Shown here piece after piece: positions 1-6,795 of a stretch of 9,097 nt of DNA. The translations under genes and the position numbers were made by a program. Below the pieces are notes generated by a model, which had not been told where the DNA came from, searched no databases, and saw nothing but the letters and a program-made list of their open reading frames with translations. Location of the stretch: assembly GCA_001817765.1 (NCBI GenBank), contig MHIZ01000008.1, positions 1-9,097 on the forward strand. The letters run 5' to 3'. The stretch comes from Candidatus Colwellbacteria bacterium RIFCSPLOWO2_02_FULL_44_20b. GTDB lineage: Bacteria > Patescibacteriota > Minisyncoccia > UBA6257 > Colwellbacteraceae. The first letter of the stretch is position 1; each line of letters begins with the position of its first letter.

Positions 1-78
1 GAGATGCGGATCGGCGTTTACATATGGAAGGGTTGTTGTGATATAAAAACCACGTTTGTTCGATTCTTTTTCGGTCAT
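1..78 (-). CDS. metG: Methionyl-tRNA synthetase, N-terminal fragment (runs off left edge)
   Basis: Cytoplasmic enzyme that charges tRNA-Met with methionine. Only the first 26 codons lie in the window. From an ATG at 78-76 they read MTEKESNKRG followed by FYITTTLPYVNADPHL, which matches the conserved class I MetRS opening (YYITTAIPYVNGxPHIGH). The window ends inside the HIGH ATP-binding motif, after His-Leu. It lies 31 nt after the AI-2E gene stop on the same strand, so it is probably the next gene of the same operon; a weak imperfect inverted repeat around 92-110 has no T-tract and is not a convincing terminator. I see no Shine-Dalgarno sequence before the ATG. The identification rests on a short but very characteristic segment. 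Confidence 0.88.
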   Translation of the reverse strand, partial: MTEKESNKRGFYITTTLPYVNADPHL

Positions 79-109
79 ACTGTTTTGTTTTTAAGAAAGT
101 CTGACTTCT

Positions 110-1135
110 TTAGGCGAGCTTTCCCTGTTCACGTAGTTTATCTTTTCGTTTCATCCAATCTTCAAGTATTTCTTGGGCGGCTACTGCGAGCGGAACTGCG
201 AGAATGATTCCTACAAGACCCGCGATTTTGCCTCCGGCTAAGAGCGATATTAAGACGATTACGGGATGGAGGTCAACGGCTTTGCGCATTACGAATGGGA
301 AAAAAATATGATTTTCAACCTGCTGAATGATGAGGAAGAGGAGGAAGGTATAGAGAGCGAGTGTTAGCGATTCGGTACCCGCGATAACAACGCCTACAGC
401 CCCCGCAAATATTGGACCTACGACTGGTACAAGCTCGAAGAAAGCGGCAAGGAACGCGAGAACAAGCGCGTACGGAACTCCTAAAATCCAGAGTCCGAAG
501 AACGTGATTAAACCAACAACAAATCCTAAAAACATTTGCGCTTCAAGCCAACGGCCGATTTTTCGCCTCACGCGGTAGTAGATATCGAGCGTGTACTCTT
601 CAATCATCGGTGGGAAAATCGCGCGCAAGAATCTTCCTACACCGTCACGGCTCAACGTCAGGTAGAACGAGAGGATTAAAACCGAAACGACCGAGAAAAT
701 CCCGCCGAAGATTGTAGCGATAACCTCGGTAAACGATGCCGTACCGCTTAAGAGCAGTTTCGCGAGATTGTTGAGATTCGGGGTAATCGTGTTAATGATC
801 TGTGCTAACGAGGATGTTTCAATTCTTCCATCTGTTATTGTGCCTATTTTTTCAAGGAGTGTTGTAAATTCAAGGATCGCGATCGGGAAGATCGTATAAA
901 GGAGCGCCGTGACGATTGAGATTCCGGCGATAAAAATCATTAACGTTCCTAAGAGGCGTGGTATCTTAAATCGTTCGAGGAGAAGCACCAATCGATCAAG
1001 CGCTGAGGAGATGACAATCGCAAGCAGTAGAATCAAAAGCGCCTCGCGCGCGAGGTAGATAAAAAGCACAAGAACGAGCATTCCGAATACCCTCCACAAG
1101 CTCGTCCATGAAATGTCGAGAGAAATCTTATTCAC
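110..1135 (-). CDS. AI-2E family transporter / UPF0118 integral membrane protein
   Basis: 341-residue polytopic inner-membrane protein of the AI-2E (PerM/TqsA, UPF0118) family. Members have been linked to autoinducer-2 export or Na+/H+ antiport, but most are uncharacterised, so the substrate here is unknown. Hydrophobic segments are visible near residues 18-45, 61-88, 137-160, 202-235, 238-252, 257-272 and 291-318. The family hallmark is present: a proline/glycine segment PVVGPIFAG (about 237-245), then QQVENHIFFPFVMRKAVDLHP (271-291) and the following glycine-rich helix. Length is typical. The start is GTG at 1135; the purine-rich GAGGGA abuts it directly, which is too close for a normal Shine-Dalgarno, so the exact start is uncertain. 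It begins 9 nt after the M16 peptidase stop, implying co-transcription. Family call is secure, function is not. Confidence 0.93.
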   Translation of the reverse strand: MNKISLDISWTSLWRVFGMLVLVLFIYLAREALLILLLAIVISSALDRLVLLLERFKIPRLLGTLMIFIAGISIVTALLYTIFPIAILEFTTLLEKIGTITDGRIETSSLAQIINTITPNLNNLAKLLLSGTASFTEVIATIFGGIFSVVSVLILSFYLTLSRDGVGRFLRAIFPPMIEEYTLDIYYRVRRKIGRWLEAQMFLGFVVGLITFFGLWILGVPYALVLAFLAAFFELVPVVGPIFAGAVGVVIAGTESLTLALYTFLLFLIIQQVENHIFFPFVMRKAVDLHPVIVLISLLAGGKIAGLVGIILAVPLAVAAQEILEDWMKRKDKLREQGKLA

Positions 1136-1144
1136 TCCCTCATT

Positions 1145-2416
1145 CTAGCCCAGTTTTAAAAGGGTTTTCAATGGTTCTTGGTCTTTGTGGGGACCGATCA
1201 ATACTAGGTTCAATTTTTCGTCTTTAAAGAGGTCATTCGCCACGGTTTGGATGTCTTCGACTGTCACTTTCCGAATTTTTGCCATCCTTTCCTCAGGGCT
1301 CATGATTGATCCTGTCATAATTTCTTGATTTCCATAGAAGTCTGCCCAGTCTTCCGGGGTTTCGATGCTAATCGCCAGCCGTCCGATCATATTGCTTTTT
1401 GCTTCCTCAAGTTCTTTATCGGTCAGTTTTTCTGTTTTTAAGCGTTTAAATTCTTCAAGAATAACTTTCACAACTGCTTCCAGTTTTTCATTACTTACAC
1501 CGGCGGCGATCGCTATATATCCATGATCAATGTCAAAATCGTAATCACTGTGCACATAGTACGCGACTCCCATCTCTTCACGGATACGCAACCAGAGTCG
1601 CGAGCTCATTTTGCCTCCTAAAATATTCATTATGATTCCTGCCGGGAATCTTCGCGGGTCTGTTATCGTGTACGCCCGAACGCCTAGTTTTAGGTGGGTT
1701 TGATCAAGTTGTTTATACTTTAAAAGTATCCGGGGTTCGCTTTGGCTCTCGATGGTTTTCGGTTTCTGCGTCCGCATACCCCTTTGTACCTTTTCCCAGA
1801 ATTTATTCACGGTTTCTGTGACTTTTACTTCGTCGATATCCCCGGCAATAACAACTACGGTGCTTTCGGCGATATACCGTTTATTGAAATACCTCAGAAA
1901 GTCTTCTCGTTTGAGCATTTTTACACTTTCCTTTGAGCCTGTAATTTTCCATCCTGCTGGTTGGTCTCCGTAGAGCAGTTCTGGCCAGAGTTCCCACACT
2001 TTACTACCCGGATCATCTTCGCGCATATTAATTTCTTCAATGATCGGCCCACGCTCCTTATCAATATCTTCCTCCTTTAATAAGGAATTTAAGTATATGT
2101 CTGAAATGATCTCGATTGCTTTATCTGTGTTTTCTTTGGCAATCGTCGCATAGTAACCAGTCATTTCATCGCTCGTGAACGCATTATAATGCGCGCCCAG
2201 AGTATCGAGTTCTTTTGAAATATTTTGAGAACTCGGGCGAGTCTTTGTTCCTTTGAAACACATATGCTCTAAGAAGTGCGAGAGTCCGTTTATTTCTTTT
2301 GTCTCATACTCGCTCCCCGCTTCAACTAAAACCAAGACAGTCGTTGTAAGACTGCCCGCAATCGGAACGGTTATAAGGCGTAAGCCGTTAGCGAGTGTTT
2401 GTTTTCTGAAGTTCAT
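1145..2416 (-). CDS. M16 family zinc metallopeptidase (insulinase/processing-peptidase type)
   Basis: 423-residue inverzincin-type peptidase. The inverted zinc motif HxxEH is at H47-F-L-E50-H51, with the distal zinc-ligand glutamate in the RGPIIEEINMRE segment (E127 or E128), about 76 residues after H51, as the family requires. The N-terminal half (about 1-190) is the catalytic M16 domain; the second half (about 195-420) is the inactive-type M16_C partner domain, with the usual arginine/tyrosine stretch (SSRLWLRIREEMGVAYYVHS, about 272-291). No signal peptide or membrane segment is seen, suggesting a cytoplasmic enzyme that degrades or trims peptides. Length fits the roughly 410-430-residue bacterial members. 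The ATG at 2416 lies inside the 3' end of glyS (29-nt overlap) with no clear Shine-Dalgarno, so translational coupling is likely. Natural substrate unknown. Confidence 0.95.
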   Translation of the reverse strand: MNFRKQTLANGLRLITVPIAGSLTTTVLVLVEAGSEYETKEINGLSHFLEHMCFKGTKTRPSSQNISKELDTLGAHYNAFTSDEMTGYYATIAKENTDKAIEIISDIYLNSLLKEEDIDKERGPIIEEINMREDDPGSKVWELWPELLYGDQPAGWKITGSKESVKMLKREDFLRYFNKRYIAESTVVVIAGDIDEVKVTETVNKFWEKVQRGMRTQKPKTIESQSEPRILLKYKQLDQTHLKLGVRAYTITDPRRFPAGIIMNILGGKMSSRLWLRIREEMGVAYYVHSDYDFDIDHGYIAIAAGVSNEKLEAVVKVILEEFKRLKTEKLTDKELEEAKSNMIGRLAISIETPEDWADFYGNQEIMTGSIMSPEERMAKIRKVTVEDIQTVANDLFKDEKLNLVLIGPHKDQEPLKTLLKLG

Positions 2417-3758
2417 TCTTTAAATAATTTTTAAGTTCGGATATCGCGATTCGTTCCTGTTTCATCGAGTCCCTATCGCGGACGGTTACGGCGTTATCTT
2501 CCAAGCTTTCGAAATCAATTGTTACGCAATATGGTGTCCCCACTTCATCCTGAGCGCGGTAGCGTTTACCAATATTTCCCCGGTCATCCCAGGCGGTCAT
2601 AAATTCGATTTTCAAATCGTCGTAGATTTTCTTTGCCGCGTTTATAAGTTCCTGTTTATTCGCAAGGAGTGGGAAAACCGCTACTTTGTAGGGCGCGAGT
2701 TTCGGGTGAAGTCTTAAAACAACGCGGGTTTCATCTTTTTCGAGCTTCTCTTCTTCGTACGCGTCTATGAGAAAGAAGAGCGTTGCTCTATCGACACCAC
2801 CAGAGGACTCAATATCCCACGGGGTAAATTCCTTTTTTGTTTCGGGGTCGGTATACGTCAGCTTTTCGCTTGAGAACTTGCTGTGCCGGCTTAAATCCCA
2901 ATCAGCGCGATGATGAATGCCTTGAAATTCTTTCCAGCCGCCGAAGGGACTATTGTACTCCAAGTCACACGCATCTTTCGCGTAATGCGCGCGCTCATCG
3001 GGTGTGTGGTCACGAAAACGGAGATTTTCTTTTTTAATACCGAGCGAAAGATACCAGTTGATGACCTCGTTTTTCCAATATTCAAACCATTTCTTTCCTT
3101 CTTTCTCGTCTGGTTTTATATAGTACTGGATTTCGAATTGCTCGAATTCGCGAGAGCGGAACGTGAAGTTGCCCGGCGTGATTTCATTACGAAACGCTTT
3201 CCCGACTTGGGCGATACCGAATGGGATTTTAATACGAGTGCTGTCGAGAACATTTTTGAAATTGACGTGGACGCCTTGTGTGATTTCACCGCGAAGGTAG
3301 ACGGTTTGTTTTTTTCCCTCGATAACACCAAGGGATGCTTCCACCATCAGATTGAATTTTTGCGGTTCGGTCCAGAAATCTTTTTCCTTCGGGCCCGTCT
3401 CGATTCGGTCAATCCGAGGCTGATGCCTTTTTTCGTGTTCCTTTATTTCATCTTCATGGTCAGCACGAAGCCGTTCGTGACAAACTTTGCATTCAACAAG
3501 CGGGTCGGTAAATGATTCGAGGTGCCCCGAGGCTTCCCAGACTTTTGGATTCATTAAAATTGCCGCATCAATACCGACAACATCGTCACGAAGCTGGACA
3601 AACGTTCGCCACCATTCGCGTTTGATATTGTTTTTGAGCTCCACGCCGGCTGGCCCGTAATCCCATGTACCACCAAGCCCGCCATAAATCTCTGATCCTG
3701 GATAAATAAATCCCCGGCGTTTCGCGAGACTTACGATTTTTTCCATTAAGTTCTCCAT
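2388..3758 (-). CDS. glyS: Glycyl-tRNA synthetase, single-chain (alpha2) type
   Basis: Class II aminoacyl-tRNA synthetase that attaches glycine to tRNA-Gly in the cytoplasm; 456 residues, the homodimeric form rather than the separate GlyQ/GlyS subunits. Seen in order: the opening LMEKIVSLAKRRGFIYPGSE and GGLGGTWDYGPAGVELKNN; a CxxC pair at C90/C93 followed by a His/charged stretch; motif 2 with F189-R-N-E192 and TFRSREFEQFE; motif 3 as ESSGGVDRATLFFL (317-330); and an anticodon-binding domain from about 350 (LHPKLAPYKVAVFPL) to about 448. Two starts compete: ATG at 3758 has no Shine-Dalgarno, while ATG at 3746 (Met5) has GGAG six bases upstream. The second would give 452 residues. It follows the 577-residue membrane gene by 44 nt and overlaps the M16 gene at its end. 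Confidence 0.97.
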   Translation of the reverse strand: MENLMEKIVSLAKRRGFIYPGSEIYGGLGGTWDYGPAGVELKNNIKREWWRTFVQLRDDVVGIDAAILMNPKVWEASGHLESFTDPLVECKVCHERLRADHEDEIKEHEKRHQPRIDRIETGPKEKDFWTEPQKFNLMVEASLGVIEGKKQTVYLRGEITQGVHVNFKNVLDSTRIKIPFGIAQVGKAFRNEITPGNFTFRSREFEQFEIQYYIKPDEKEGKKWFEYWKNEVINWYLSLGIKKENLRFRDHTPDERAHYAKDACDLEYNSPFGGWKEFQGIHHRADWDLSRHSKFSSEKLTYTDPETKKEFTPWDIESSGGVDRATLFFLIDAYEEEKLEKDETRVVLRLHPKLAPYKVAVFPLLANKQELINAAKKIYDDLKIEFMTAWDDRGNIGKRYRAQDEVGTPYCVTIDFESLEDNAVTVRDRDSMKQERIAISELKNYLKNELQKTNTR

Positions 3759-3770
3759 TTTAATTTTTCT

Positions 3771-3799
3771 AGAATAGGATTCTTTTCTTACTTCAGCAA
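3771..3799 (-). promoter_or_regulatory. Possible promoter for glyS
   Basis: On the minus strand TTGCTG (3794-3799) and TATTCT (3771-3776) are separated by 17 bases, giving 3/6 and 4/6 matches to sigma-70 boxes. The start point would fall only about 5-8 bases before the first glyS ATG and about 20 before the second ATG. This is weak and could be chance, but it would let the synthetase be expressed independently of the upstream membrane protein gene. Confidence 0.22.
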
Positions 3800-3802
3800 G
3801 GC

Positions 3803-5536
3803 TTACTGTATGACTGTGCCTTCTTCCGCTTTTATCGTCGGATCATCGGTCAGCATTGTTGTCATTCCTTGATCGAAGTTAGTAATCGTAAGATTTGTGA
3901 AACTATCGGTTGCCTTTACTATTGTCATACTAAGCATTGGCATCGCCGTACCAAGATGTTCCGGACGCGGCGTTACCCGTATTTGGAATACCGCCTCAAG
4001 TGGTGACGAGATAACACCGCGGGTCGCGTTTACCCGTGGAATTTTCCATACTATTTTTCCGTCCTCTCCTCCGAATTCGAGTCTGCCATCACTTACTTTT
4101 ATTTCTTTCCCAAAAACGACGCCATTCTCAAGTTCGGCACTCACTTCAACTTCATTCACGTCAGTCCCGTAGTTTTTCAAAACCCAGTGGATTGTGAATT
4201 CTGTTGCTTTTCCCACTTGCGGCGGTAACGGCCCGTTGTTTATGACACCATTTCCGGCATCACGGAATAAACCGAGCGCATCTACATTAATTTGGCCCAT
4301 AACTTTTGTTTCGAGATTCGCGATTCCGACAGTTTTTCCCGCGGCTACTCCCTCTGTTGTTGTTGGAGATTCTATTTTCGCTTCAATATCAAGTACAAAA
4401 TTCTTGTCACTTAAACGTTTGATTGGGTAATCGCTCTTTAATTTAATGTCGAACGTGAGTGTTCCTTTTGCTCCGGCTCCAACCATTTCTAGTTCAGGAT
4501 TCGAACCTTTATTCCATAATGTTGTTTTTGTAAAATTGTTGAATGAGGGGACATTTGCCATTGTCCCAAACTCGAACATTTCACCGCCTAGTTTTGCTTG
4601 AATCACAATGTCTTCAAAATCCTGCCTGGTGTTATTTTCGTACGAGAGTGTGTAGCGAATCATATCTCCGGGTTTTGCAATATAATTCGGGTCCTCATTT
4701 GCCGTGACCTTAAGAGATAACGGAGAAGGAGCAATTGCGATTTCAATTTTTTTGTTTTGTACCGTGAAGGACTTGCCAAGAAATACCGCATTTAGGCTTG
4801 CGTTTATGACAAGTGTTCCGGATTCACCAAGGGTTGTCGCATTGATTACAATTTCTCCTTCTGAACCCTCTTCAATATCCCCTATATTCCATAAACGCTT
4901 TTCTTTTCCAATCGGAGACGGGTCGGTTTTTGTTATCGTAACTGTTTTCGGATAATCAAGCTCGAGCTCCGCAGATTCAAAAACTGCCTGGGCTGTATTT
5001 TTGTATTTTAATATCACCTCAAATTCTTCTCCGGGAAAAATCGTTTCCGAGACTTCCGCCTCGAGGGTCAATCCTTCTTTCACAGCAGGGATTTCCTTTT
5101 CTGTTTCCTTTTCAAAACGCGCTCCGATTGATTCGGGAGTATACGAAACCCGGGCAGTTAATTTTTCACCCTCTTCTCTGCCTTCCGTAAAAATCATTTG
5201 GAACCTTTCTTCGTAGGAACTGCTTGGCCTTATGTCGTTTACCGAACGGGTTTCAATTATTTGTCCTTCCCGCGCACCCACAACAATCGCGCCATTTGGG
5301 ATATCAAGGCTGACTTTAACGTCTTTCAACGTACTGTTTGACTCGTTGCGAATGCTTAAATTTATATCAAGTGGGACGCCTACTTCGGCTTCCGCGACGG
5401 TACTTATTTCAATATTAACTCCGCCGGATGTTACGCCGAGATAAAAATAATAGGCACCAATCGCGAATAATATGATTCCAAGAGCGATGATGCCTCGTTT
5501 CCCGTACATATTCATTTTTTGAGTATCAAATTTCAC
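3803..5536 (-). CDS. Membrane-anchored extracellular protein with repeated DUF11/CARDB-like beta-sandwich modules
   Basis: 577-residue protein of unknown function. A short basic N-terminus (YGKR) is followed by one hydrophobic segment at about 15-34 (IIALGIILFAIGAYYFYLGV), with no obvious cleavage site, so it is probably an N-terminal anchor with everything after it outside the cell. The rest looks like four tandem beta-rich modules, at roughly 40-145, 152-268, 275-412 and 425-560. Each contains a line of the type 'DINLSIRNESNSTLKDVKVSLDIP', seen again as YKNTAQAVFESAELELDYP, YENNTRQDFEDIVIQAKL and LKNYGTDVNEVEVSAELENG. That is the look of DUF11/CARDB-type folds. No catalytic motif, LPXTG or C-terminal anchor is seen. 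The GTG start at 5536 lies 1 nt after the recO stop without a well-placed Shine-Dalgarno; ATGs at 5515 and 5509 are alternatives that keep the membrane segment. Confidence 0.85.
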   Translation of the reverse strand: MKFDTQKMNMYGKRGIIALGIILFAIGAYYFYLGVTSGGVNIEISTVAEAEVGVPLDINLSIRNESNSTLKDVKVSLDIPNGAIVVGAREGQIIETRSVNDIRPSSSYEERFQMIFTEGREEGEKLTARVSYTPESIGARFEKETEKEIPAVKEGLTLEAEVSETIFPGEEFEVILKYKNTAQAVFESAELELDYPKTVTITKTDPSPIGKEKRLWNIGDIEEGSEGEIVINATTLGESGTLVINASLNAVFLGKSFTVQNKKIEIAIAPSPLSLKVTANEDPNYIAKPGDMIRYTLSYENNTRQDFEDIVIQAKLGGEMFEFGTMANVPSFNNFTKTTLWNKGSNPELEMVGAGAKGTLTFDIKLKSDYPIKRLSDKNFVLDIEAKIESPTTTEGVAAGKTVGIANLETKVMGQINVDALGLFRDAGNGVINNGPLPPQVGKATEFTIHWVLKNYGTDVNEVEVSAELENGVVFGKEIKVSDGRLEFGGEDGKIVWKIPRVNATRGVISSPLEAVFQIRVTPRPEHLGTAMPMLSMTIVKATDSFTNLTITNFDQGMTTMLTDDPTIKAEEGTVIQ

Positions 5537-5537
5537 G

Positions 5538-6074
5538 TTAGATCGAAATCGCTTTCTCCTCAGGGATATTTAAAATGCGGCTACAGGGCCGACATAGAAA
5601 TAGTACCTCGTCCGTAATGAAGTAATCAACTTTCTTACTGTGGCATCGGTTACACGAGGCTGTTTGCGTACTAAAACCCAAGATATGGAGCAAGAGCTGG
5701 TACGCCGGAGGATCAAATCTTTTTTCTTTTAGGAGAAGTTTCAACGCCTGCCAGAAACGAATATCCTCTTCGCCCTCGGCGGTCATATCATTTGCAAATC
5801 TAAGCATTTTGACTGCTTCGGCTTCTTTATACCGCTCTTCGCTTAGAACATCGGCAACTTGAAAATTCCCGCCTCGTTTTTCGCCTTGAATTAAACGAGC
5901 TCGAACCAGCATTCCGGGTTCAAGGTGCGGTGAGAGCTTTGATGTTATTTTTCGGGCACTTTTTACAAACGCCCGGATTTTGCCGAGACTTTTGCTATAT
6001 AAGATAACAGTACTGTCGATATCCCCTCTTTTTTCCTTTCCAAGGACAATTGCTTCGGTATAAAGCTCTGTCAT
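5538..6074 (-). CDS. recO: DNA repair protein RecO
   Basis: Recombination mediator that, with RecR, helps load RecA onto SSB-coated single-stranded DNA in RecF-pathway gap repair. The 178-residue product opens with the RecO OB-fold signature (YTEAIVLGKEKRGDIDSTVILYSKSLGKI; about 5-33), continues with RAFVKSARKITSKLSPHLEPG, has a helical middle (83-135), and ends with a four-cysteine zinc knuckle at C141, C144, C161 and C164. It is clearly shorter than E. coli or B. subtilis RecO (about 240-255 residues); the missing part is C-terminal, after the zinc knuckle. The ATG at 6074 is preceded by AAAAGG only 3 bases away. It appears to be the first gene of the long minus-strand operon, transcribed divergently from the 3D-domain gene. 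Confidence 0.92.
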   Translation of the reverse strand: MTELYTEAIVLGKEKRGDIDSTVILYSKSLGKIRAFVKSARKITSKLSPHLEPGMLVRARLIQGEKRGGNFQVADVLSEERYKEAEAVKMLRFANDMTAEGEEDIRFWQALKLLLKEKRFDPPAYQLLLHILGFSTQTASCNRCHSKKVDYFITDEVLFLCRPCSRILNIPEEKAISI

Positions 6075-6083
6075 ATACCTTTT

Positions 6084-6089
6084 AGTATA
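6084..6089 (-). promoter_or_regulatory. Candidate -10 box for the recO operon
   Basis: TATACT on the minus strand (5/6 match to TATAAT) lies 9 bases before the recO ATG. There is no convincing -35 box at 16-18 bases. Transcription from here would start almost at the AUG, giving a nearly leaderless mRNA, which would suit the poor Shine-Dalgarno. Confidence 0.35.
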
Positions 6090-6120
6090 CGGGTATTTAG
6101 GGCTAAAAAATAGGTCCTTT

Positions 6121-6137
6121 AAGGCCTATTTGGCCTT
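6121..6137. repeat. Short inverted repeat in the recO/3D divergent region
   Basis: AAGGCC, five bases, GGCCTT: a perfect 6-bp inverted repeat between the two divergent transcription units, just upstream of the plus-strand -35 box at 6160. A related sequence (TAGGTCC) precedes it at 6111. It could be an operator for a dimeric regulator or simply a short palindrome; nothing identifies a binding protein. Confidence 0.35.
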
Positions 6138-6159
6138 TGTTTGCTGGGCTTTTAAGACC

Positions 6160-6188
6160 TTGACAAATGGGAAAAGTTCGCGTATTGT
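6160..6188 (+). promoter_or_regulatory. Sigma-70-type promoter of the 3D-domain gene
   Basis: TTGACA (6160-6165, perfect -35) and TATTGT (6183-6188, 4/6 -10) with the ideal 17-base spacer. The predicted start is about 6194-6196, giving a leader of about 42 nt before the ATG at 6237. This is the strongest promoter match in the window. Confidence 0.75.
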
Positions 6189-6191
6189 TAA

Positions 6192-6226
6192 GGGGTAGTA
6201 AAAGATACCCCGTGAGGGGGTTTTTT
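6192..6226 (+). promoter_or_regulatory. Leader with two mutually exclusive hairpins, one terminator-like (possible attenuator)
   Basis: Hairpin 1 pairs GGGGTA (6192-6197) with TACCCC (6206-6211), loop 8. Hairpin 2 pairs ACCCC (6207-6211) with GGGGT (6217-6221), loop GTGAG, and is followed at once by a run of T to 6226, the shape of an intrinsic terminator. Both need the same CCCC, so only one can form. This lies between the promoter and the ATG of the 3D gene. If the true start is at 6195, the 5' arm of hairpin 1 would be incomplete, leaving a plain terminator-like leader. Regulatory function is inference. Confidence 0.5.
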
Positions 6227-6236
6227 ATTACCTGTA

Positions 6237-6689
6237 ATGAAAAAAATCATACTTTCCACGGTGTTCTTCGCCGTGCTCAGCACTTTAGAAACCGGAATAT
6301 TCGTAGGTAGAGCAGAAAGTCCGACAATCGGAGCCTTACCCCAAGAGGTTTATATTATCCCTGGTGGCGACGCGCTTTTGAATCCAAATAAGCCAAATTA
6401 CGTCAAACGCATGTCGATCACCCTTACGGGATACTCTAGCACCGTCGAGGAAACGGATGATACTCCGTTTATCACCGCTTCAGGAAAACATGTCCGTCAA
6501 GGCATTGTTGCCGCAAACTTCCTTCCGTTTGGAACGAAGATTCGGATTCCTGAACTTTTTGGAGATGAGGTTTTCGTTGTCGAGGACCGGATGCACCGAC
6601 GACATTCCGACAAAATAGATATTTGGTTTGCTGACAAACAATCAGCGCTTCGCTTCGGAGTACAAAAGACAATCGTCGAAGTTCTCTAA
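6237..6689 (+). CDS. Secreted 3D-domain protein, putative cell-wall enzyme
   Basis: 150 residues. A signal peptide is visible: KK at 2-3, hydrophobic 4-14, and a likely cleavage after GRA (about residue 26). The mature part from about 60 to 150 matches the 3D domain (named for three aspartates), which shares its double-psi beta-barrel with MltA-type lytic transglycosylases and is found in Rpf/YuiC/YocH-like wall proteins. Seen: LTGYSS (63-68), TASGKHVRQGIVAANFLPFGTK, VVEDRM with D117, and DKIDIWF with D125/D128. At the place where many 3D domains have a VAVDP-type aspartate, this protein has AANF (N94), so one acid may be replaced. No partner wall-binding domain is present. No Shine-Dalgarno lies within 15 bases of the ATG. 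It is a single-gene transcript, with its own promoter and a strong terminator at 6704-6736. Confidence 0.88.
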   Translation: MKKIILSTVFFAVLSTLETGIFVGRAESPTIGALPQEVYIIPGGDALLNPNKPNYVKRMSITLTGYSSTVEETDDTPFITASGKHVRQGIVAANFLPFGTKIRIPELFGDEVFVVEDRMHRRHSDKIDIWFADKQSALRFGVQKTIVEVL

Positions 6690-6703
6690 GGCGTGACGCA
6701 GAT

Positions 6704-6736
6704 ACAAAAACACCCACGGTATGTGGGTGTTTTTGT
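6704..6736. terminator. Bidirectional intrinsic terminator between convergent genes
   Basis: Perfect 14-bp stem: 6704-6717 (core CACCCAC) pairs with 6723-6736 (core GTGGGTG), loop GGTAT. It is flanked by A-run and T-run, so it works in both directions: 15 nt after the 3D gene stop on plus, and after the M23 peptidase gene on minus. Confidence 0.93.
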
Positions 6737-6760
6737 TTTCGTTTACCCGCATTGTAGGTC

Positions 6761-6795
6761 AGTGAAGTCGGACAACGCGAGGGGTTCGCTTCACT
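6761..6795. repeat. Hairpin just after the M23 gene stop
   Basis: AGTGAAG (6761-6767) pairs with CTTCACT (6789-6795), with a further CG/CG pair inside across one bulged base. It touches the stop codon of the M23 gene, but no T-run follows on the minus strand. It may protect the mRNA 3' end upstream of the real terminator. Confidence 0.4.

Noticed and set aside
92..110. Terminator between the AI-2E gene and metG
   Set aside because: The inverted repeat is imperfect and short and no T-run follows on the minus strand.
1130..1150. Read-through fusion of M16 peptidase and AI-2E protein (same frame, separated by one TAG and three codons)
   Set aside because: Both products have complete, family-typical lengths and there is no signal for suppression; the shared frame is chance.
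2910..3515. Plus-strand 201-codon open frame inside glyS
   Set aside because: It is entirely antisense to a secure glycyl-tRNA synthetase gene, with no ribosome-binding site or recognisable domain.
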